DNA from: Phytoseiulus persimilis | Taxonomy: Eukaryota > Arthropoda > Arachnida > Mesostigmata > Phytoseiidae | DNA: 64,000 bases | Direction: 5' to 3' | Assembly (NCBI GenBank): GCA_037576195.1 | Contig: CM075101.1 | Span: forward strand, 32,240,001-32,304,000 | Shown here: piece by piece, positions 49,195 to 57,965 of the stretch | How positions within the stretch are numbered: the stretch's first letter is position 1 | How the letters are laid out: the number at the start of each line of letters is the position of its first letter | Made by a program: the position numbers and the translations under genes | Notes under the pieces: generated by a model | Seen by the model: the letters and a program-made list of their open reading frames with translations, nothing else | Told to the model about the DNA's origin: nothing | The model's database searches: none

Positions 49195-49365
49195 TCCACT
49201 GATTCTCAAAGTGATCAATATCGACTTCGGAGGTCGACGCTCGAGGCGATTCCGGGGCCGATCGGACCATAATTTTCAGGGGCTACGCTGGTAATTGTGG
49301 CGTCGATCTGACCATACTCTTGGGTATCACGGAGGTGATTCCGAGGTCGACGGCCCACGTCCAGG
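49195..49365 (+). repeat. Dispersed degenerate repeat with TCGATCTGACCATACT
   Basis: A motif containing TCGATCTG, CCATACTCTT, GAGGTGATTCCGAGG and TCGACG occurs here in two imperfect versions (about 49,225-49,275 and 49,290-49,345). Similar stretches are found near 19,363 and 39,858, and a weaker one near 41,925. This points to a dispersed repeat whose full extent is not clear. Confidence 0.4.
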
Positions 49366-52015
49366 GAATCCATGAGTCTGGGGAGTTTGAGAGCCACTTG
49401 TCTACTCGGGCCAGGCGATACTTTCTAGCAGTCGAAATTGAAGAGAAAAGTTGTTGCGATAAGAACAGAACTTCTGCAATTGGTGAGGAGAGGCAGGAGA
49501 GGGTGCTGCAAATGAAGCGGCAGCGGGCGGTGGCTCCTTTCCGGGGACGGGGAAGTAAGTGTTTCAAGTTTCACCAGAAATTCGTCGCGGCGAAATTCGA
49601 AACGCCCCTGCTGTTGACTCTCTTGCAATAAATTCATGAAAACTGTTGAAGTATGTGGGAGTTTCAACGTCGTCGTCGTTGCACCACTTATGGGAAAGGA
49701 TTGAACAACGCTTGAATGCATGGCCATAGTCATGATGATCCACTAGGCTGGGGCGCGTTGAAAACAAGTTTTCCCTTCGAGACGGTGTCCGAATCTTCCC
49801 ACAGCCTCGACGGACAAGCGCCTGAGTAATCAAGACCCCGGGAGAACCACGCGAAAGGTGTCGCTCAAGGTAACGGCAGAGTCCCAGTTCATTGGCTAGT
49901 CTCTCTGTACAGTCACAGCTTCCCCTCATCTATTGGGAAATCGCGAGGAAGGAGGAGAGCGCATGCTTCCACGAATGAAATTGGTGGAGATACCACTCAC
50001 CGCCAAAGTACCACTCGACATGATCCACCAGCTGCACGCGTCACTTTCACCCAGTACCGTCGCTGTCTCCCGTGATGGCGCTCGGTCGGCGGACCCGAAA
50101 ATGCTCTCATTCCCCAGTGGGGTTTTTGCGTATTCGAGCAAACCTCATTCATTCGAGCCTGATCAGGAAGCTTGTGAGAAATCATAGCTCTCGGGGCGAG
50201 AGCAACCGAAACGAGAGAAAAGTTCGAACCCGACAGCCAGGTCTTCTGTCCGCTAGAATCACTTTCACTCGGGCGTTGCTGCTGGCCGAATGAAACCCGA
50301 TTCCACTGAGGCTTCTGCCTACTCAGGCGAGCCTGTCTCGGAACACTCAAGTTCAGAAGCTTCCAAAAAGCTGTGAAGAAGAAAAGTACGCTGCGGTGGG
50401 AAACAGAGTGAACAACGGGAAAATGACAAGAAACTGCAATAATGATCTAGACCGGACATCGCAGCCACTGTTCTCGAAAGCTGGACACTTACTACTCATA
50501 AAAAGCTGCCCATGCGCGGCGCCTTGCAGTCATATGAGGAGTTTTGCTCGAAAAAAAAACGGACTGAAAAGGCCGAGAAACAGAATAGAACGCAGGCGAG
50601 CAAGTGAGCGGACGGGAACGGCCATTTAATTCAAACTTTTGGCTAAGCTTCATCCGACGCTGAGGCCGAACTGGGTTTTTCTTTGAGGCCTTTCAAAACG
50701 AGGAGGGGTAAGAGGAGGCTTTTCAACTAAATGGCCCTGAACAACCCTCTGCTCAGAAAAGCGGTCACATCACGCTCACCATCGCCGTAATCGCTTTGGA
50801 GATCCCAAACTCTTCAAGTTCTCGCGGACTGCTGGTGCCCTGTCCGAACGCAAGGAGTCACACTCGACAGAGAAACGGTCCCGTCCCTTCACCAAGTGAG
50901 GGATCACATCTCATCCAAAAAATATTCTGATCTGTGGAGATGTTAATTCAGGTTACTCGGTTATGTCGAGATTTGTTACCGGTCTGACGGACGGTGGGGT
51001 CATACGATTGGACACCAACGCTGCCTCGAACCGAGCCAAAGACTGTTACCAGGGTGGGAGGAAACAGGGCAGCTCGGCCTCCACGTCGCGTTCCATCGGA
51101 GCGACATAAGAGCGACTCCTACTGAGCATCGAAGCCGGGAATATCGGGTCTTAATCATCCAACACCATCCATCTATCCGTTTAGATAGATGGGTCAATTA
51201 GTGTCTGATGGCTCAACTCCTTAGCCACCATGACAGTGATGCAGTTTTCATCGATCCGCCCATATATGCTCACATATGTATGTATATTCTAGGATTGATA
51301 GATAGAGACTAACGCAGTTTCCAGGCTCTTGCTGGCGTGATGATTACGGCCTCAGCTTCTCAGATTACTTAGGAATATCCCGGTCCTGCATGACGTTCTT
51401 CGACACTCTGTTGATGGGGTACATGGGAGTACGAAACTGCGCCGAAACCGCGCCGAAACCGCGTTGCCAACGAGCCACGCTCCAAGCGGATCTTGGGCAC
51501 TGGACTCCGTAGCGAACAGATCTTGACGATCGGAAATACATGGATCCGTCAGTCACAAGATGCAATTCGGGAAAACAGGTACCTCTGGCTCCAAGCTCGC
51601 AAATCACAGGGCGGAAAAAATCGTTTTGGCGTCCAATCATGAAGCGGTTCAGCGGGGTGGTGGACGTTCGCCCCGTCGCCGTTGCTTCGTGAGCACCCAA
51701 TCATCGCGCGCCCCTGCTTCCTAGCCCCGTCGATCCCCCTGATCCCAATCCCTCGACCAATGGCTGTTCATCACCAGCTGGCAGGGTCTGAACGCGACAA
51801 CCGTTGCGAACAGAATGGCTGGGCGACCACCCAGCGGCGACGCCAGCCGCTCCCCTCTGTGCGAGGCCAGTTGACGTTGTTATTCCTTCCTCTCTGTGAT
51901 AAACTTTCCCAGTTCGCATCCACCGCTGAAGCTTTAACTCCGTGCCCGCGACGGCGCCACATGCAATTTTCGTGCACCCGAACGTTCGTAATCAGGAATG
52001 TAGTATGCATTGGAA
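49366..52015. other. Unassigned stretch
   Basis: Short overlapping frames only (up to 121 codons), none recognised. A short TATG-rich stretch lies at about 51,268-51,282. Confidence 0.35.
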
Positions 52016-52023
52016 CGTGATCG

Positions 52024-52967
52024 CAGGGGCCTACACAGTGGCGGTGCCAGCGGGAAGCTAGGCAAGCTTACGCCTCCCAAATCCCAGGATCGGGAAGCTG
52101 AGCTTTATTTTGCTGGGTTCGACCTCATGACGATTTGGATACAATTTTCAGGGATTCGCAAGCACTGGTGTGTTCAAGCGAAAGTTCAGACACACCTCTG
52201 ACGCTGACATCGAGAAACTCCCACGCCAGTCCGCATTTTGAGCTGTGCTCAGTTCCGCTGTAAACTTTGCACTGTCCTCTGTCATACGATCACCCTCTCC
52301 CTCTGAAACGATTCCACGGATCTTGCGATACAGTTATCGCCCCCGAATCGGTCGCGGCGATGCAAAAACAGAAACTAATTGGAAGTTCCTTCGGAAAGCT
52401 CTGGAATCAGGTCCCAGTTGACTAAAGTGTTGAGCCCGGTAGGTTGAATTGAATCGATCCTCCGCGTGCGGTAGCGTATCCAGAAGGTCTGTGGAGAAAT
52501 GATATCGTAAGGTATTTCGTAATACCATGTGGAGGAGTCGTTCTATGCTTTCTTCGTGAATCACAGAGAGGATAGACTCGAGGATGAGCCAATCTTTGAA
52601 GCATCTGGAGTCCCTCTATTCCCTCACACAATACTTATAGATATCTCTAAAAAAATTCACGAGAATCTCGCCGCCCAAATCAGCTTCCCAAAGAAACAGT
52701 CCTGGCGCCGCCACTGGGCGTACCCCGGTTTTTCTTTTGAGGGACGAGGATGTGATGACTATCATAATCATCATCGTCGCCAGCTTTTCATGTCGTGATC
52801 AACATGGCTTTCAAACCTGTGCGGATTTTCCTGATAAGAATGAATCTCTGCGGAACACTTTCGCCCGTCGAAGTAGAATATGATTCACCCCTCCTGATAT
52901 TATCGAAGACTTTTGGGGAGTGCCATAGTCCCCTTGGCCACCCCTTCCCCCCCTGGGTACACCACTG
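52024..52967 (+). mobile_element. Non-autonomous hAT-like repeat, interrupted by a second hAT
   Basis: The outer element begins CAGGGGCCTACA at 52,024, is interrupted at 52,036, and resumes at 52,725 with CCGGTTTTTC. Its body matches the truncated copy at 39,001-39,228. It ends in CCCTGGGTACACCACTG, the complement of CAGTGGTGTACCCAGGG. Flanks CGTGATCG (52,016-52,023) and CGCGATTG (52,968-52,975) agree at six of eight bases and probably represent an aged target duplication. No protein is encoded. Confidence 0.7.
52036..52716. mobile_element. hAT-like element nested inside another repeat
   Basis: The 681-bp element has ends CAGTGGCGGTGCCAG and the complement of CAGTGGCGGCGCCAG (14 of 15 match). 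It is flanked by GGCCTACA (52,028-52,035) and GGCGTACC (52,717-52,724), six of eight matching. The right flank GGCGTACC is part of the terminus of the outer repeat (GGGGCGTACCC, intact at 39,001), and the left flank is its mutated duplicate. No transposase is recognisable inside. Confidence 0.7.
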
Positions 52968-52975
52968 CGCGATTG

Positions 52976-53388
52976 CTGGTACCACGGGATAATCGAACCA
53001 TCCGCTCATTGATCTGCTGCATGTCCGTACATGTTTGATTTTGCGCCGATGCGTCCAACGGGGGCGATGGAGAAGTTTCACAAAAGCAGCCATTGCTCCC
53101 TCCTACATCGTCCGATTCTCTTGAATTTTCGCCAGGATGTAGGCCGGCATCGGGGGCGAAAACTGATGCTCGCTCTCAAATCGACTCCTCAGGTCCCCTT
53201 CCACAGCCGAAACGAACGGGGTCAAAGTGCCGGTTTTGATCGGACGATGCTTCAACTTTCCCGCACGACTTCCGATTCGTTTTCTTGGGATGACGTCTTT
53301 CCGCCTAAACTCCACGATGCTGACGCCAGGACCGGGCGTCGCGATTACACTTTTCAAGTCATTCGAGAACTTCGCATCTTCAAAAGTT
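52976..53388. other. Unassigned stretch
   Basis: Open frames on both strands (53,031-53,447 plus, 53,103-53,357 minus) overlap and neither matches a family that I know. Confidence 0.3.
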
Positions 53389-53817
53389 TCAATGAATCAG
53401 CCGGAACCGTTCGACTGATCTGGAAGCTGCATAACTTTCGTGCATGATGACCTTTCCGGAGCAGCGCTCGAACTTCGAACCAAAAGGAAGGCACGAACTC
53501 ATACGTCGTAATGCGTTTTTGATGCAGGTTCTGATGAGCCCCACAAGCGGAGAAAGCAACAAATCTAATTTCGTACCTTGACCGACGGCTATGGACTCCG
53601 AGTTGACTTGGTATCTCTTGAAGTTCTGGTAATAGAGAGAGGTCTCTGATATGTAAATATGCAGAATGGAAGTGATGGCATTCAGATTCCGATCAAGAAT
53701 GCCAGCTGGATGATTCCGAACCTGGTCGAAGTTGAAAATTTCGCAATCAGCCAACCGGAGCAGGCGTATGAATGCCAATAACTTGAGAAATCTAACGGGA
53801 TATGGCAGCGGTGTCAT
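53389..53817 (-). pseudogene. Possible Penelope-like reverse transcriptase fragment
   Basis: An open minus-strand frame of 142 codons includes SETSLYYQNFKRYQ, then SIAVGQGTKLDLLLSPLVG and IKNALR. This loosely follows the order in Penelope-like reverse transcriptases (F-F-G-YKQ-GVAMGSPLSPLVA, then -IEN). The GS-LSP core is only partly preserved and no catalytic aspartate pair is in view. An unrelated or chance frame remains possible. Confidence 0.3.
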
Positions 53818-54017
53818 CGCGCGAGACCTGTCTTTAAATTCTCGTGAAGTTGAAGGTCCAGACAGAGACCAACTCCGGCTCAGAGCTCACCTTGCCGTTC
53901 AAGGTCACCTCGCCTCATGCAAAACCGCCAAGAGGGAGGAATTGGAGCGCGAACACCCACTCTCTTCTCGGCTCAGATTCCCATGATTATCAAAACCATG
54001 ATCTCGGTCGATGTCGG

Positions 54018-54446
54018 AACGGCGGCGGTGGCGTGATGGTGTGGGCAGGTATTGGGTATCATGGAAAGACTGATCTGGTCTTCATAGAAGAACCATTGGA
54101 CAGTCGAGGTACATCGAACTCTCTGAAGATCAAGTGGGGAAGCACGCTGGACGGATCTGCGACCCCGTTTTCATTTTCCAACAGGATAATGCGGAAGCTC
54201 ATGCAGCCAAGTTTGTGGAAGGAACTGTGGAAAATTATGTTCGAACATCATCGAAAACTTGTGGAGCAGCCTTCCGCGTAGTGTCTTCCGTGGGGGAGAC
54301 AGTTTCGGACGGGCGCGGAGATCGAGGAAACCCTGACAGCTGATCGGGAGGCTCTACCGCGGAAAGAGGTTCAGAGTTTGTCTAAATCTTTAACAAATCG
54401 AATGGTCTCGGTTCTCGAAATGAGCGGAGGCTCGACAAATTTCTAG
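54018..54446 (+). pseudogene. Tc1/mariner transposase, C-terminal half
   Basis: It begins with GGGGVMVWAGIGYHGKTDLVFI, a hallmark of the Tc1/mariner DDE domain. After a frameshift it continues GRICDPVFIFQQDNAEAHAAKF, which carries the second catalytic aspartate (QQDNA-AH). The C-terminal part, LTADREALPRK, LTNRMVSVLE and GGSTNF, ends at TAG 54,444. A segment normally found between these parts (including the third acidic residue) and the N-terminal DNA-binding region are missing or scrambled. The protein is not functional. Confidence 0.85.
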
Positions 54447-54614
54447 AAACTCGGTTCGATATAGCTACTGCCGAAGAAAAAATAACTTCCAAAGAAAATA
54501 AGCCGACTTGGTTATACTTTTGACACACATCAAAGTCCCATATTCAGATTAACAAAAGGACTCTGGACGGAAGTCACAAAAATATGGGGTTGGTCACGCT
54601 TTAGCCGAGGAGTG
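54447..54614 (+). mobile_element. 3' end of the Tc1/mariner element
   Basis: The stretch after the transposase stop ends in GCTTTAGCCGAGGAGTG followed by TA (54,615-54,616), consistent with a terminal inverted repeat CACTCCTCGGCTAAAGC and a TA duplication. I did not find the matching 5' terminus upstream, so the element is probably truncated on its 5' side. Confidence 0.5.
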
Positions 54615-54734
54615 TAGACGTGTTTCGCATTCAATAACAGACGCCAACCCTCGGAGTTGAACTCCGCGAGGAGTGAATATATGTAGGAGTGAAGTGGCAT
54701 CAGCTCGCTCCCATCAACGATTCACAAGGATACA

Positions 54735-55555
54735 ACTGACGACGGCTCAGTCGAATTAGCGCGGAGGATAGAAAGGGCTCTCGGGATACCCCACTCCACC
54801 ATATCAAAGGAGTTCATCGAGGGAGAACTAGGCTGGAGCTCCTTCGACGCCCGGGAAACCACGAGCAAAACGATGTACTTCGAAAGGATAAGATCTATGG
54901 ACCCAACGAGATGGCCCAAGCTTGTCCTCACGGCGACCGAGATAACAAACACCTCGGTCACAGCAACAGAGAGACTCAAGAAATTGAGGTTGCAATTCGA
55001 CCTGGAAAACCTCGGGCTGAGCAGAAATACATCGGGCACAGCAATGTGGACTCTATTCCGCAAAGAACTCAAAATGAGGGTGCAGAATAAACTGGACAAT
55101 ACATGGAAACAGAACATGGAATCCAAGTCCACACTGTGCATTTATCGACAATCCAAAGAGACAAGAGGTCTCCAACTGGATATGTACGATAACTCGCGGG
55201 CAGTCGGCTTCTGGCGTTAACAAGAGCAGGAATGCTCAACACCAGAACCCAACGACATAACCGCGATCCTTCTATCGACTTGAACTGCCACATATGCGGA
55301 AGACCCGAAACCGACACACACGTCGTGATGGAATGCGAAGAAGGAAGGTATCCCCCACGAGAATTCCCGTTCCGAATTGGACTTCACCCCGACTCAACAC
55401 CGAAGGACGTTAGAAGGACGAAGTAAATCTTACGATGCTGGGAGAACCGAGAAAAATGATCTGTGAATGCAAAACACTTCACCCCTGAAACGAAAGGGAC
55501 CATATGTGCATATGGAAGATCGAAATAAAATCAATCAATCAATCAGTGTTACTGC
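54735..55555 (+). pseudogene. LINE family A, 3' portion with tail
   Basis: The translated region runs from PHSTISKEFIEGELGWSSFD through ETTSKTMYFERIRSMDPTRW and a helical stretch (KKLRLQFDLENLGLS) to RAGMLNTRTQRHNRDP, with one frameshift near 55,219. It ends with a C-X2-C-X8-H-X4-C cluster (LNCHICGRPETDTHVVMEC), the zinc-knuckle-like motif at the C-terminus of many non-LTR retrotransposon polyproteins. About 100 bp after the last frame a short tandem AATC tail (55,526-55,545) marks the 3' end. No 5' portion or target duplication was found; 5' truncation is usual for LINEs. Confidence 0.75.
55526..55546 (+). repeat. (AATC)n tail of the LINE
   Basis: Four imperfect AATC units follow an A-rich stretch right after the LINE 3' untranslated region. 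Non-LTR retrotransposons of several clades end in short tandem repeats rather than poly(A), so this probably marks the insertion's 3' boundary. Confidence 0.6.
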
Positions 55556-55747
55556 GGAGCCAGTTCGACTCAACGATAGGGAATGCTTCCCCCTGACGGG
55601 GCGTTCCGCTTGTATAACAGCGGTTGCTACCGAGACTAGTGATGACCATTACGGTGTTCTCCCGTTTCCCACACAGTCGCATATCCCGCTAACCCTCAAT
55701 GCGGAATCAATCATTTTAAATTAGCTCATTATCACAATAACTTACAT

Positions 55748-56480
55748 CAGGGGCTGGCAACTTGGCGCGGGCCGCGGTGCGAAAGATCAGCGAGCTAGAT
55801 ATGTTCGTGGCCCTTTTGACATGTTCAAGAAGAGTGACATCAGGCAAAGATGAGTATTCGAACTCGGGAATTGTTCCCTTGGCGAGAATAAGAGATCTGT
55901 GCTCCACTCGATTCACTCGTCTGTTTCTCGTTCGTCTCCAATAGCTGTGTTGGGGATGGCGTCGAAGTGAACAATCGATGACTAGAATCGGGAGGTTCCA
56001 GCCTGAATGGGGAGAGAACTTTCCCTTCGTGGAGTTCAGGGAAAAATCAACGTGCTTGATCTGTGAGGAAAGCCTGTCCGTAGAAGGAGCACAAACTGCG
56101 ACGGCACGACGGGAGGCGGGTGGGAAAGATTCGACAGAATTGAGGCACTGAAGACTGCTCGTCACAACTTGCTCCTGATGAATCATCAAAGCGAGCCATC
56201 CAAGTGCCCAAGATGTTGCATCCGCTGGCCGCCGTTTCACCGGAGGCGATTTCATCAGAAAGTGTCTCATAAAGGCAGCGAACCAAGTGTGCCCTGAATC
56301 TACCGAAAAGTTCACCGATTTGAGCTTTCCAGAAGAACCAGAAGAGCCGGTGACATCGCGACGAATATCCGGGAGCAGGTCAGCCAGCGAGTGGATGACA
56401 TTGAAGCTGAGAGATACTGCCAAATATAACCCGCCAAGTTCCAGCACTGTCATTCTTGAAGCCGAGCGTTAGCGTCTATG
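55748..56480 (+). mobile_element. hAT element, GTF2I-repeat/ZBED-like type
   Basis: The left terminus CAGGGGCTGGCAACTTGG is a canonical hAT end. The coding frame from about 55,978 reads MTRIGRFQPEWGENFPFVEF, CLICEESLSVEG (BED-like zinc-finger part), and after frame disruptions RRFTGGDFIRKCLIKAANQVCPE and RISGSRSASEW. This order (F-EW---F-FVE, CLIC, then FT-GEF-KKCL---VCP) is that of GTF2IRD2/SCAND3-like transposases of the hAT superfamily. The catalytic core and C-terminus are absent, so it is internally deleted. The right terminus could not be identified with confidence; a weak candidate is AAAGGTTGCC near 56,653. The 245-codon open frame on the opposite strand over this region is a by-product. 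Confidence 0.8.
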
Positions 56481-57701
56481 GTCGGCCGTTTTCGCATTTC
56501 TTCCCAATTTCTCAGCGTAATGCGTCTCGACTCCGCGGTATACACAGAAGCCCCTTCCACTAGGAGGGTCTCGAGATCAAGGGAGGGTTTCTGGTCGGGG
56601 AAACGGGTTCGGGGAAACGGGCTGTAACGGACCATTCCACCTTGGAGGGCAAAGGTTGCCGATGATAACAAGATTGGATTGGTTCTGGACGCCAGAAACT
56701 CGAATCTCCGTTATGAATAGTCCCCGATGTGTGAAATCACGTTTTCCTCGGTCTCAGACTGACGCGGTTTCCACAGATTTCAAAATGATGGAAACGGCTC
56801 AATGGGAGCCCATGAGGAGAATCGGTTCCCGGGAGAATAGGAAAACCGGTCAGCAGCGATCTCGCAGCTCCTCCCGACGATGTGTCAGATCTGTCTGACA
56901 ATGAGTGGCCGACCTTGGGGCCTGGGTGAAATTATTGTAATAATCTCTTGCTGTCTGTGTTAACTTCCTGCGGTCTCGGACGTTTCAACTTCGAGCTGGA
57001 ACGACTCGAAAAAAAACTGTCCGATCGACTCCTTATTCTCCTTACTCTCAGATTGTGCGTACTGCTCCATCGATTCCCGGACTTGTTCAAGCACCACCGT
57101 TCTCATGACGATCCGCAAGAATTTATCATTCCTTGAAGAGATACCGGACGGACCGTCGTTTCTCAAGTCAGAACATTGAGTCACAATGCTCCCCACTCCA
57201 AGGACCCGATGCAAAGTCGAGGGCCCCCCGGCACATTTAGCTGTGGATGAGTCAGAGTGGAATTCACTTGGACGGGAAGAGCCCACAGCATCGTGAAGAG
57301 ATCTCACACCAGGGAGACAACCTCCCAGGTACTATAAGCCCGGGGCACATCCCTCAAGATTCCGACCAGTTTGAGGACGGCGGCGCCTGTGGCGGACAAC
57401 GAGTCCAATCGGAAGCGGTCTACCTTTCTCTGAGCTCGAGCAACGTATTCAGAGTACCAGAAATGAGCAGCCTTGCTACGAGGTCGAGTTACGCGATCTC
57501 ATTATTTCTATCGATCCTAACCACGTCGATTTTACGGACGATACCATGAACTGAGCTCCAATCAATGACGAAGCGATTAAGTGAGGGAGGCGTTCCTATA
57601 GCTCTCAAACTCGGCACATATCATCTTGTGCACGGAATCTTCTGTTTTGGGTATCTTCTTTCTCTGGAGTTGAAAACGGTTATTGAGTCGACGAGGTCTA
57701 G
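56481..57701. other. Unassigned stretch
   Basis: The first 180 bp may be the decayed right part of the hAT at 55,748. The rest holds short frames (minus strand 56,960-57,307 and others) without recognised similarity. Confidence 0.3.
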
Positions 57702-57965
57702 TTAGCCTGAACCCGGATCCTCACAAACAAATCGTGCTCGAATGGCGTTGGAAGAGACAAACATGATCCCAGGCTCGCGCTTTTCTCCGATCGAAATGGT
57801 GCCATGGATGACAACGATAGGTTCGAACACTTCCCCGGCCACCTCCACGTTCCCGTCTATGTCCGCTTCCGATCCTTCCGCATAGGAGTTTTCTAGGAAT
57901 CGAGAGGCTCCGCAGAGGACAAGGTCATCCGAATGGTTCGTTACTGTGACACGAACTATATGACG
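57702..57965 (-). other. Unassigned protein-like open stretch
   Basis: About 86 codons without a stop on the minus strand read VRVTVTNHSDDLVLCGAS, then SEADIDGNVEVAGEVFEP, IVVIHGTISIGEKREPG and NAIRARFVCED, ending in TAA at 57,702-57,704. The alternation of hydrophobic residues suggests a beta-rich protein. The immediately upstream sequence is open in a different frame. It may be an exon or a decayed transposon gene; no family is recognised. Confidence 0.25.

Noticed and set aside
55716-56453. Longest open frame in the window (245 codons, minus strand)
   Set aside because: It lies antisense to a hAT transposase remnant whose plus-strand motifs are clear. The minus-strand product shows no domain, so it is a by-product.
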